Shown piece after piece: positions 1 through 7,418 of a DNA stretch of 64,000 bases (position 1 is its first letter; each line of letters starts with the position of its first letter). The position numbers and the translations under genes are program-made. Source of the stretch: Virgibacillus salexigens (GTDB taxonomy: Bacteria; Bacillota; Bacilli; Bacillales; Amphibacillaceae); contig NZ_BNEO01000001.1 of assembly GCF_014905415.1 (NCBI RefSeq), positions 1,576,037 through 1,640,036 of the forward strand. The letters are read 5' to 3'. The notes beneath the pieces are model-generated. The model ran no database searches and was not told the origin of the DNA. It saw only the letters and a list, made by a program, of their open reading frames with translations.

Positions 1-318
<318 letters not shown>

Positions 319-492
319 GGGAGAGACGGCAATATAAGCCGGAAAATATAAAAGTGTAGTAATGAAACGCTGAGCGAAGATAGAAACTGTTACGATTAAT
401 CCGAAATCGAAATGATCAAGTGAAATCATTGGCGGTCTATTATATGAATAATATACTTTTGACTCAGACTCTTAATTTTCCATGCTCTACCA

Positions 493-521
493 TTGCATTT
501 TTAATATAATATAGGTATAAT
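493..521 (+). promoter_or_regulatory. Sigma-A promoter of the SRP RNA gene
   Basis: TTGCAT (493-498) and TATAAT (516-521) are separated by 17 bp, and the SRP RNA begins about 7 bases after the -10 box. A second TATAAT at 505-510 has no well-placed -35. Confidence 0.8.
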
Positions 522-527
522 GATTAA

Positions 528-796
528 TGCCGTGCTAAGTGGGGAGGTAGCGGTGCCCTGTACTCGCAATCCGCTATAGCGAGGCCGAATCCCCACCCGA
601 GGTACAATGACTTTATGGTCTGCCTCAAGAGAGTGGTGTTGACGCTTAGGTCCTGCGCAACAGGAACCCATGAACCCTGTCAGGTCCGGAAGGAAGCAGC
701 AGTAAGTGGTCATTCCTGTGTGCCGCGGGGAAGCCTAGGTAGAGCCATGAACTTGAGTAACGCATAGGGTTGTTGTATCAACGGTGGGTGCACGGT
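528..796 (+). ncRNA. scr: Signal recognition particle RNA (large Bacillus-type scRNA)
   Basis: RNA component of the signal recognition particle, which with Ffh targets nascent membrane and secreted proteins. The segment carries the diagnostic SRP domain: the Ffh-binding region around GGTCCGGAAGGAAGCAGCA (685-703), the GTGCTAAGTGGGGAGGTAGC 5' domain (532-551), and the GGTGCACGGT 3' end. Length is about 269 nt, the large form with an Alu domain seen in Bacillus rather than the 4.5S form of enterics. It lies between tadA and dnaX as in B. subtilis. The 5' end is inferred from the promoter and the 3' end from similarity to the B. subtilis RNA. Confidence 0.95.
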
Positions 797-812
797 TTAC
801 ATATAAAAAGAA

Positions 813-846
813 AACCTCTGACTCATTATAGTCAGAGGTTTTTTAA
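813..846. terminator. Bidirectional terminator between SRP RNA and carbonic anhydrase gene
   Basis: AACCTCTGAC (813-822) pairs with GTCAGAGGTT (831-840). It is flanked by an A-run on the left and a T-run on the right, so it can stop transcription from both sides. The carbonic anhydrase stop codon begins directly after it. Confidence 0.9.
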
Positions 847-1410
847 TTACTTTGTATAGCCTTCTTCAACAAGATCAAGCCTTCCGGTATTTGGATCAAT
901 AATTAATCCATGAACAGGGATATTATCTGGAATGAGTGGGTGATTACGAATGGTCGATACACTTGTTTTTACACTGTCTTCTACATCTGCAAAACCATTT
1001 AAGAACTGATCTAGATTTACTCCAGCATTTTGTAAGGTATCTAGTTTTTCTTGCGTAACCCCACGTTTCTTCATTTTTTCTATTGTTTGATCTGCTTTAA
1101 CATTTCCCATTCCACAATCATAATGGCCAATGACGCATACTTCATCAACGTTTAATTCATAGACTCCTACAATAATACTCTGCATAACATTACCAAATGG
1201 TTCGGAGACAAGTGCCCCCGCTGTCTTTACAACCTTGGCATCACCATTCGCAATATTCATTGACTTAGGTAATAATTCTACTAGTCTTGTATCCATACAA
1301 GAGAGTATGAGTACACGCTTATTCGGAAGTTTATTACGTTCAAAATCTTCATATTCTTCATTTTGAACGAACGCTTTGTTAAAGGATAGAATTTCATTTA
1401 ATAAAGTCAT
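847..1410 (-). CDS. Beta-class carbonic anhydrase
   Basis: Zinc enzyme that interconverts CO2 and bicarbonate in the cytoplasm. The 187-residue protein shows the beta-class zinc site: C38-x-D40-x-R42 (CMDTR) and H95-x-x-C98 (HYDCGM). It resembles the YtiB type of Bacillus in length and motifs. The ATG is preceded by an AAGGAG ribosome site about 8 bases upstream on the minus strand. The gene stands alone, convergent with the SRP RNA gene (shared terminator) and divergent from dnaX. B. subtilis has no gene at this point, so it is an insertion relative to that order. The class assignment is firm; the physiological role (bicarbonate supply, pH) is inference. Confidence 0.93.
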   Translation of the reverse strand: MTLLNEILSFNKAFVQNEEYEDFERNKLPNKRVLILSCMDTRLVELLPKSMNIANGDAKVVKTAGALVSEPFGNVMQSIIVGVYELNVDEVCVIGHYDCGMGNVKADQTIEKMKKRGVTQEKLDTLQNAGVNLDQFLNGFADVEDSVKTSVSTIRNHPLIPDNIPVHGLIIDPNTGRLDLVEEGYTK

Positions 1411-1533
1411 TGTTAGTCTCCTTTTCTACATATTCAATACTAATTATAAAGCAAATGATTAAAAACGACACGAGTTATAGTCGAAATGTTAGATAATGGG
1501 ATTGATTTTTTCTTATTTGTTGTACCGCCATGG

Positions 1534-1563
1534 TTCACATTCCCCCCTAAAATAGAGTATAAT
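1534..1563 (+). promoter_or_regulatory. Sigma-A promoter of dnaX operon
   Basis: TTCACA (1534-1539) and TATAAT (1558-1563) with an 18-bp spacer, 31 bases before the dnaX ATG. Confidence 0.7.
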
Positions 1564-1593
1564 TAGAAAGAGATTTTAAAGGAGAATCGTATC

Positions 1594-3285
1594 ATGAGCT
1601 ATCAGGCATTATATCGCGTATGGCGTCCAAGGAATTTTGCTGACGTGGTCGGGCAAGCCCATATAACACGGACATTACAGAATGCGATTGTACAGGAAAA
1701 ATTCTCCCATGCTTACTTGTTTTCTGGCCCACGTGGTACAGGGAAAACTAGTGCTGCGAAGATTTTTGCTAAAACGATTAACTGTGAACGTTCGCCAGTC
1801 AAAGAACCATGTAATGAATGTGCAGCATGCCGTGGAATACAAGACGGTTCTATTTCTGATGTCATTGAAATTGATGCTGCATCGAATACAAGTGTTGAAG
1901 ATATACGTGAAATTAGAGATAAAGTAAAATATGCCTCTAGTGTAGTACCTTATAAAGTATATATCATAGATGAGGTACACATGATATCCGTAAATGCGTT
2001 TAATGCATTGTTAAAAACATTAGAAGAACCGCCACAGCATGTCGTATTTATCTTAGCTACAACAGAACCCCACAAGATCCCGTTGACGATTCTATCTAGA
2101 TGTCAGCGGTTTGACTTTAAGCCTATTTCAAATCAATCGATTGTAGAACGCATGCAAACGATTCTTGATGTAGAGGGAACCGCTGTATCTAAAGAAGCAT
2201 TAGATACGGTAGCCTTAGCGGCTGAAGGCGGTATGCGAGATGCCTTAAGTATTTTAGACCAAGCGATATCTTATAGTGAGGAATCGGTTGAACTAGAAGA
2301 TGTTTTAGCGGTTACAGGGGGCGTATCGCAACAAACACTAACAAGTATTGTCCGCGCAATGTATGAAAAGGATGTACAACATGCGCTTATGCAGCTGAAT
2401 GAGTTGATTCAAAAGGGGAAGGACCCAGCTCGGTTTGTTTATGATATGATCTATTTCTTACGAGATGTATTACTTTATAAAAGTGCCCCAACCCTAGAAG
2501 CGCTTCTTGAACGAGCACGTGCAGATCAACCTTTTAAAGAATTAGCCGCGAAGGTAACGAATAGTTGGATTCAAGAAGCAATGAATCAACTAAATCAATG
2601 TCAACAGGAAATTAAGTGGACAAATAGCCCTAAAGTATACATTGAAATTGCTATATTATCCATTACAAATGGAAAAGACAATCAAGCCCAATCAGCTCAA
2701 CCTGCGGATTCAGAGATGATAGCTAGATTAACCTCACAACTTGGGCAATTAGAAAAAGAGGTGAACTTACTGAAGGAAAACCCTGTAGTAAGTGCGCAAC
2801 CTGCACCGCAGCGTGAAACACGGAAAGCACCATCTCGATCATCTAAGAATAGCTATAAGATTCCATACGAGCGAATTAGAGATGTCCTCAAGCAGGCAGA
2901 GAAATCCGCATTAAAACAAGTACATTCACAATGGGCGGCCTTTTTGTCCAATTTAAAAAAAGCAAACGCACCGGCTCACGCTACCATACAAGACAGCAAA
3001 CCAGCGGCAGCTTCAGATAAGGTGCTTGTAGTCGCGTTTAAATATGAAATCCATTGTTCCTTGTTCTTAGATAACCAGGAAACCATAGAATCCGTATTGG
3101 CAAATGTCATGGGAAAATCGTTAACAATCATACCAATACCGGAAACGGATTGGAAAGAATTACGCACAGAATATATATCGAATCAAGAAAAAACAACGAC
3201 AATTCAGGAAGAAAGTACTGCTGACCCTCTTGTAGAAGAAGCGAGAAAACTGTTCGGGGACGATGTGGTTGAAATTCACGATTAA
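1594..3285 (+). CDS. dnaX: DNA polymerase III subunit tau (clamp-loader ATPase)
   Basis: Core of the clamp loader that places the beta clamp on DNA and ties the polymerases to the helicase. The 563 residues equal the B. subtilis tau length. Visible are Walker A GPRGTGKT (45-52), a four-cysteine zinc module (C64, C73, C76, C79), the DEVH Walker B (126-129) and the S-R-C sensor (168-170). A less conserved C-terminal tau region with a basic linker (about 410-430) follows. ATG start with AAGGAG about 9 bases upstream. First gene of dnaX-ebfC-recR-yaaL, with gaps of 15 to 37 bases inside the operon. Confidence 0.98.
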   Translation: MSYQALYRVWRPRNFADVVGQAHITRTLQNAIVQEKFSHAYLFSGPRGTGKTSAAKIFAKTINCERSPVKEPCNECAACRGIQDGSISDVIEIDAASNTSVEDIREIRDKVKYASSVVPYKVYIIDEVHMISVNAFNALLKTLEEPPQHVVFILATTEPHKIPLTILSRCQRFDFKPISNQSIVERMQTILDVEGTAVSKEALDTVALAAEGGMRDALSILDQAISYSEESVELEDVLAVTGGVSQQTLTSIVRAMYEKDVQHALMQLNELIQKGKDPARFVYDMIYFLRDVLLYKSAPTLEALLERARADQPFKELAAKVTNSWIQEAMNQLNQCQQEIKWTNSPKVYIEIAILSITNGKDNQAQSAQPADSEMIARLTSQLGQLEKEVNLLKENPVVSAQPAPQRETRKAPSRSSKNSYKIPYERIRDVLKQAEKSALKQVHSQWAAFLSNLKKANAPAHATIQDSKPAAASDKVLVVAFKYEIHCSLFLDNQETIESVLANVMGKSLTIIPIPETDWKELRTEYISNQEKTTTIQEESTADPLVEEARKLFGDDVVEIHD

Positions 3286-3322
3286 CCAATGAACGTATCT
3301 ATTATTAAAAGGAGGTATTTCC

Positions 3323-3637
3323 ATGAAAGGAAATATGGGAAATATGATGAAGCAAATGCAAAAAATGCAAAAGAAGATGATGAAAGCACAGGATGAATTA
3401 CATGAGATGTCTTTTGAAGCATCTGCAGGTGGCGGAATGGTTACTGTAACTGCAAATGGAAAAAAAGAGATTACAGATATTCAAATTAATGAAGAAGTTA
3501 TTGATCCAGATGATGCAGAAATGCTACAAGATTTAATTCTGACAGCTACCAATGATGTTCTAAAACAAATTGATGATAAAACAAATGATACAATGGGACA
3601 ATTCACGAAAGGGTTGAATATGCCTGGAATGTTCTAA
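3323..3637 (+). CDS. ebfC: Nucleoid-associated protein, YbaB/EbfC family
   Basis: Small dimeric DNA-binding protein of the YbaB/EbfC family, 104 residues. The N-terminus is the typical Met/Gln/Lys-rich helix (repeated M-x-K-Q-M-Q-K-M-Q), followed by the family's conserved Gly-rich segment ([14 protein letters not shown]) and a Phe-containing C-terminus. A strong AAAGGAGG site sits 8-9 bases before the ATG. It is sandwiched between dnaX and recR, the near-universal position of this family (yaaK in B. subtilis). The exact cellular role is not settled in the family; nucleoid binding is known for homologues. Confidence 0.95.
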   Translation: MKGNMGNMMKQMQKMQKKMMKAQDELHEMSFEASAGGGMVTVTANGKKEITDIQINEEVIDPDDAEMLQDLILTATNDVLKQIDDKTNDTMGQFTKGLNMPGMF

Positions 3638-3654
3638 TTCTTGGAGGCGTATAA

Positions 3655-4251
3655 ATGTATTATCCAGAACCAATTTCGAAGCTAATTGACAGTTTTACTA
3701 AATTGCCAGGAATCGGACCAAAAACAGCAGTCCGTCTGGCTTTCTTTGTTTTGAATATGCAGGATGATGACGTAATGGATTTTGCTAATTCCTTGGTTAA
3801 TGCCAAGCGAGAACTAACCCATTGCTCTACCTGTGGTCATATTACCGATCAGGATCCTTGCTCCATTTGTCAAGATACAACACGAGATCAATCGATTATT
3901 TGTGTGGTACAAGATCCAAAGGATGTTATTGCCATGGAAAAAATGAAAGAGTATCATGGCAAGTACCATGTACTTCATGGTGCTATATCTCCTATGGATG
4001 GCATTGGGCCAGAGGATATTAATGTACCAGATTTAATTAATCGACTGAAAGATGAACAAGTTGAAGAATTGATTTTGGCTACAAATCCAAATATTGAAGG
4101 GGAAGCTACAGCAATGTATATCTCCAGACTTGTAAAGCCATCTGGCATCAAGACAACAAGAATTGCTCATGGGCTGCCTGTTGGGGGAGACTTGGAATAT
4201 GCAGATGAAGTAACCTTATCAAAAGCGCTTGAGGGTAGAAGAGATCTGTAG
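3655..4251 (+). CDS. recR: Recombination mediator protein RecR
   Basis: Works with RecF/RecO to load RecA on single-stranded gaps. 198 residues, the normal length. It has an N-terminal helix-hairpin-helix ([14 protein letters not shown], 17-30), a C4 zinc finger (C57, C60, C69, C72) and a Toprim domain with the acidic residue in [13 protein letters not shown] start with GGAGG 8 bases upstream and 17 bases after ebfC, so co-transcribed with dnaX. Confidence 0.97.
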   Translation: MYYPEPISKLIDSFTKLPGIGPKTAVRLAFFVLNMQDDDVMDFANSLVNAKRELTHCSTCGHITDQDPCSICQDTTRDQSIICVVQDPKDVIAMEKMKEYHGKYHVLHGAISPMDGIGPEDINVPDLINRLKDEQVEELILATNPNIEGEATAMYISRLVKPSGIKTTRIAHGLPVGGDLEYADEVTLSKALEGRRDL

Positions 4252-4266
4252 GAATTAGGTGAATAA

Positions 4267-4479
4267 ATGGCTAAAAAAATAAAGAAAAAAGAGATGGACG
4301 GACAATTACTAGAAACAATGATACGGTTGGAAAAAGAGTGGAAGCAAATTGAATCGATGGTATCTAGAAGCATTGATCCCTCTATGGATGGAAACTATTG
4401 GGAAGCTTTTGCTCAAGCTAAGTATCTATTTTTACTACGTGAAGCAAGGCATCGAAAATTGCGGGCGACCTATCATTAA
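4267..4479 (+). CDS. yaaL: DUF2508 family protein YaaL
   Basis: Short 70-residue charged protein, the conserved last gene of the dnaX-yaaK-recR-yaaL cluster in Bacillaceae. No enzyme motif can be seen; it is mostly helical with a Lys-rich start and a conserved W-x-x-I pattern (LEKEWKQIESM). It begins 15 bases after recR and is followed by a terminator, so it closes the operon. Function unknown. Confidence 0.85.
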   Translation: MAKKIKKKEMDGQLLETMIRLEKEWKQIESMVSRSIDPSMDGNYWEAFAQAKYLFLLREARHRKLRATYH

Positions 4480-4506
4480 ATCCAAAAGTTAATTGATTTG
4501 GACAGC

Positions 4507-4540
4507 AAAGACAAGGCAGTGATGTACTTGTCTTTTTCTA
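4507..4540 (+). terminator. Terminator of dnaX-yaaL operon
   Basis: AAAGACAAG (4507-4515) pairs with CTTGTCTTT (4527-4535), followed by a short T-run. It marks the left border of the accessory block. Confidence 0.85.
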
Positions 4541-4645
4541 TAGGTAAGGAAGTAGTTGCTCATAGAAATTTACAACTGCAGCACATCTCCTACTTGGCTG
4601 CTTTTATATTTTCGTATGATACTTTTAAAAATAGGGGGAATGAAT

Positions 4646-5668
4646 ATGAGTGATCATGCTAAACGCTATCAATTATTTGCCCAAGAAGCGAAGGATAGCA
4701 GTCCACTTTATGAGCATTTGGCGTGGAAGATTTCTGAAGATATGGATATGTTACGCTTAAGCGGTCATGCAGCAAAAGGCCAGCCAGAGCCGAATTTATT
4801 CTTAGGAGCCGTGCATTATCTGTTGCTTCAGGGGAGAGACCATTCCTTGCAAGCATTTTACCCGAGTTTAGTAGAAAATCCTGCTGATTATCAACAAGTA
4901 TTCCCAGAGTTTAAAGACTTTTGTACTACCCATCAATCATCGATTATCGATATTCTTGAATCAAAGCGGGTGCAGACCAATGAAGTCAGAAGATGTGCGT
5001 ACTTGTATCCAATATTCTGTGGCATTTTTAAGCAGACAAATAAACCATTGTCTTTAATAGAAATAGGAACAAGCGCAGGATTGCAATTACTGGTAGAACA
5101 ATATAGTTATTCCTATGGGGATGGTATAATATATGGAAACCCAAGCGCTGCATTACACATCACTTCAAGAGTGAGGAAGGGGAAGAAGCCACCGCATTTA
5201 GCGATTCGGCCTTCTATTGTTTCTCGAGTCGGTGTGGATTTGCATTGTTGTGATGTAACAAAAGCCTCCGATTATAATTGGTTACGTGCGCTTATTTGGC
5301 CAGAAAATCAAGAGCGGGTAGAACTTCTAGCATCTGCAGTTGAGCAGCTGAAGAAAAGCCCTCCATGTCTGTTAGAAGGAGATGGTGTGAAACGAATCGT
5401 TGACTTATCGAAACAAGCACCAGCCGATAGCATTGTTTGTATATTTCACACGCATGTAGCTAATCAAATACCATTAGAAGTAAAAAATAAATTGATGGAT
5501 AATTTACAGCAAATAGCCAAGCATCGTGATGTTATTCATATCTATAATAATATGTCAGACCGCAATTTACATATAGACGCTTACATTAATGGCGAAGAGC
5601 ATATGTATAATCTAGGTGAAACCGATGGGCATGGTAGATGGTTTGACTGGGAATGGCAGAATAAGTAA
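4646..5668 (+). CDS. DUF2332 family protein of unknown function
   Basis: 340 residues. The central E-I-G-T-S-A-G-L-Q-L-L stretch followed by Y-S-Y-S-Y-G-D-G is the hallmark of DUF2332, and the glycine-rich segment resembles a nucleotide or SAM-binding loop. No function is established. The start chosen is the ATG at 4646, because AGGGGG lies 8-9 bases upstream; the longer frame from 4556 has no ribosome site and adds a non-conserved N-terminus. The gene is preceded by the yaaL terminator and stands alone in the accessory block. No clear T-run terminator follows, only a weak ACCTA/TAGGT repeat near 5690. Confidence 0.75.
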   Translation: MSDHAKRYQLFAQEAKDSSPLYEHLAWKISEDMDMLRLSGHAAKGQPEPNLFLGAVHYLLLQGRDHSLQAFYPSLVENPADYQQVFPEFKDFCTTHQSSIIDILESKRVQTNEVRRCAYLYPIFCGIFKQTNKPLSLIEIGTSAGLQLLVEQYSYSYGDGIIYGNPSAALHITSRVRKGKKPPHLAIRPSIVSRVGVDLHCCDVTKASDYNWLRALIWPENQERVELLASAVEQLKKSPPCLLEGDGVKRIVDLSKQAPADSIVCIFHTHVANQIPLEVKNKLMDNLQQIAKHRDVIHIYNNMSDRNLHIDAYINGEEHMYNLGETDGHGRWFDWEWQNK

Positions 5669-5736
5669 TAGAAACAAACGGTATTGTACCTAATTCTAGG
5701 TAGGTGTAGATAATAAAGATGCTGTGTTCGGAAAAA

Positions 5737-6984
5737 CTAAAATATATATGTATCATCAACCTTGTTAATAATGTAATCTGCCGTTTGCACAGCTCTTTCC
5801 CATTGTTCAGTTTTTAGGAAGTAATTAAATAATTCCTTTTCATATCGTTTCATGGTAACGAAAAATCCATGTTCTTTAAAATAAGGTAATGCTTTTTCTG
5901 TTAAGTAATGATAATACTGTTTTTCTTGATCAAATATGGTGTAATAATGTAGCAAAAACACATGGTTATATAGGGGTTCTTTTATTTCTGAAGCAATGGA
6001 TAAGCCCTCTTCAATTAAGGATATTAATTGGTCTTTTTCTAAAAAATCCCCTTCATTTGCACATCGAACATATCCTTCTAGTGACAGTAAATAAATATTA
6101 CTCTTCTTTTCTTTTAAATCCATGGATGCTTTATATAATTTTCCTGCTTCATGGTATTTTTTTCTTTTTAAGTGTTCATAGGCAAAGTTATGTAGTATTT
6201 TCCCCTTTTTATCTGGTGAGTTACACAGATCGCAAAGACGAATTAAATCTTGATATTGTTCTTTTGTTTCTTTGAAATTACGATGTTGACCCGACTCCAC
6301 TTCAATTAGCATTAAATTTTCTGTATCAATAACCCCGAGAAAATAATTTTTCTTTTTATAAGCATTAAGTGCTTTTTCTCCGTAATAATATGCTAGCACG
6401 GGGGAGTGAATATGATGATAAGCTGCGGCTAAGTCATAATAAACTAATGCATTTGAATAAATATCGAATTGAATACTTTTTAATAGATGGATGGACTTTA
6501 AATGATCGTCTGTCATCATAAAGTAGATACCTAACACATGTTTCATAAGATTTTCTTCATAATTATTGAGTTTATTGCGCTTTTTTTGCAGTGTTTTAAT
6601 TAATGTTCCTGCTTCTTTAATAAAACCTTGCTTCAAATGATAGATTCCTTTTAGAAGCAAATAGTAAAGATAATATTCTGAAATAATTATCATTTCATTT
6701 TCCTGGAATTCATCATAAATGGTAGTAGCACTGCTATAATCTTGAGATATTATCATCTCGTGCCACTGGTCTAACTTCTTTTTTAAATTGATTAAATTGG
6801 CAGTTTCCTGCTCCATATTAATGTTAAGTCTTTGAGCTAATAACATAGTGATTTCAGGAGAATACTCCGTTAACCCTCTTTCTATTTTACTAATATGTGT
6901 CACAGAACAAATTCCTCGCCCAAGTTGCTCTTGGGTGATTTTTGCTTTTTCTCTGTAAAATTTTAAGATTTTCCCTTCATACAT
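5737..6984 (-). CDS. XRE-type HTH regulator with TPR domain (RRNPP family, NprR-like architecture)
   Basis: Residues 1-60 form a Cro/C1 helix-turn-helix (TQEQLGRGICSVTHISKIERG). The remaining 355 residues are alpha-helical repeats with TPR-like spacing (for example LHNFAYEHLKRKKYHEAGKLY). At 415 residues it is close to NprR (about 420), longer than PlcR or Rgg (about 285). Members of this family (RRNPP) sense short exported peptides and switch on secreted proteases and related genes. It is transcribed away from the subtilase operon across a 434-bp spacer, which fits control of that operon. ATG start with AGGGGG upstream on the minus strand. No peptide gene follows it on its own strand. Fold firm; peptide sensing and target are inference. 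Confidence 0.8.
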   Translation of the reverse strand: MYEGKILKFYREKAKITQEQLGRGICSVTHISKIERGLTEYSPEITMLLAQRLNINMEQETANLINLKKKLDQWHEMIISQDYSSATTIYDEFQENEMIIISEYYLYYLLLKGIYHLKQGFIKEAGTLIKTLQKKRNKLNNYEENLMKHVLGIYFMMTDDHLKSIHLLKSIQFDIYSNALVYYDLAAAYHHIHSPVLAYYYGEKALNAYKKKNYFLGVIDTENLMLIEVESGQHRNFKETKEQYQDLIRLCDLCNSPDKKGKILHNFAYEHLKRKKYHEAGKLYKASMDLKEKKSNIYLLSLEGYVRCANEGDFLEKDQLISLIEEGLSIASEIKEPLYNHVFLLHYYTIFDQEKQYYHYLTEKALPYFKEHGFFVTMKRYEKELFNYFLKTEQWERAVQTADYIINKVDDTYIF

Positions 6985-7049
6985 CGCTGTGTGCCCCCTT
7001 ATTAGAAGATCTTCATCATTAAATAATCATAATCTTTGTATGAGGATTA

Positions 7050-7112
7050 ATGAAAGCTCCTGTCAATACAATAACCGGCTTTTTTATACCAATTATAGCT
7101 GACTTGGGGTAA
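7050..7112 (+). CDS. Possible 20-residue hydrophobic peptide ORF (signal-peptide candidate)
   Basis: ATG at 7050 with TGAGG 4 bases upstream, stop TAA at 7110-7112. The product starts MKAPVNTITG and ends in a hydrophobic tail FFIPIIADLG. Size, lysine after Met, hydrophobic C-terminal half and divergence from an HTH/TPR regulator recall the short hydrophobic peptides paired with Rgg regulators. No convincing promoter is visible on this strand and the stop overlaps the left copy of the TTGGGGTAATT repeat. It may be chance. Confidence 0.25.
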   Translation: MKAPVNTITGFFIPIIADLG

Positions 7113-7114
7113 TT
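7104..7114 (+). promoter_or_regulatory. Operator-like repeat, left copy
   Basis: TTGGGGTAATT, exact inverse complement of the right copy at 7280-7290, 165 bp away. Candidate binding site for the neighbouring regulator. Confidence 0.45.
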
Positions 7115-7279
7115 ATTAATAGTGCTTTTGATGTGAATTTAGCTCTTATAATTACACGTAGGCCAGAATACGATTGACGATTAGAATATAGTACGACTGA
7201 TTAGAGTAAATTTTTAAACCTATTGTATTTCTAGGAATAGTAATCCGAATTTACTATTTTAAATTTTCGGAAATAACAG

Positions 7280-7290
7280 AATTACCCCAA
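7280..7290 (-). promoter_or_regulatory. Operator-like repeat, right copy
   Basis: AATTACCCCAA on the plus strand, the inverse complement of the copy at 7104-7114. It directly abuts the probable -35 of the subtilase promoter, the usual place for an activator. Confidence 0.45.
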
Positions 7291-7319
7291 TTTACAGTAT
7301 TAAAAAGTAGATATAACAT
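7291..7319 (+). promoter_or_regulatory. Probable promoter of subtilase/SipW/TasA-like operon
   Basis: TTTACA (7291-7296) and TAACAT (7314-7319) with a 17-bp spacer. The weak -10 fits a promoter that needs an activator. Confidence 0.4.
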
Positions 7320-7358
7320 ATTTAATAAGAAGGAATTTTACTTGAAGTCCACTACATG

Positions 7359-7372
7359 AAAGGAGGAAAGTG
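7359..7372 (+). promoter_or_regulatory. Strong Shine-Dalgarno in mRNA leader without a real gene (STAB-SD-like)
   Basis: AAAGGAGG (7359-7366) lies 52 bases before the subtilase ATG and is followed only by a four-codon frame (GTG ATT CAA ATC TAA at 7370-7384). Orphan ribosome sites of this kind stabilise mRNA 5' ends in Bacillus (cry3A STAB-SD). The gene's own ribosome site AGAGGGG is at 7401-7407. Confidence 0.4.
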
Positions 7373-7418
7373 ATTCAAATCTAATTTTAGTAGAAAAAAG
7401 AGAGGGGAATAGTAGGCT

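Larger units (their letters stand above)
6985..7418. promoter_or_regulatory. Divergent control region between TPR regulator and subtilase operon
   Basis: 434 bp that reads as a control region. It contains TGTCAA at 7061-7066 (a perfect TTGACA -35 for the regulator on the minus strand, with a poor -10 17 bp away), a pair of inverted 11-mers (7104-7114 and 7280-7290), a perfect 8-bp inverted repeat AATAGTAA/TTACTATT (7236-7243, 7251-7258), two copies of GATTAGA near 7181 and 7200, and a probable promoter for the subtilase at 7291-7319. Confidence 0.65.

Noticed and set aside
501..713. Minus-strand open frame of 70 codons.
   Set aside because: Lies wholly over the SRP RNA gene and its promoter, with no ribosome site; a shadow frame.
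2955..2961. Run of seven A in dnaX that could be a -1 frameshift site producing a short gamma form.
   Set aside because: Reading after a slip would stop about 19 codons later in the tau-specific part; no upstream Shine-Dalgarno-like stimulator or strong hairpin is evident, and A-runs are common in AT-rich DNA.
5669..5736. Possible NprX-type peptide gene downstream of the TPR regulator.
   Set aside because: The minus strand after the regulator stop has no ATG/GTG frame with a ribosome site before it runs into the DUF2332 gene.
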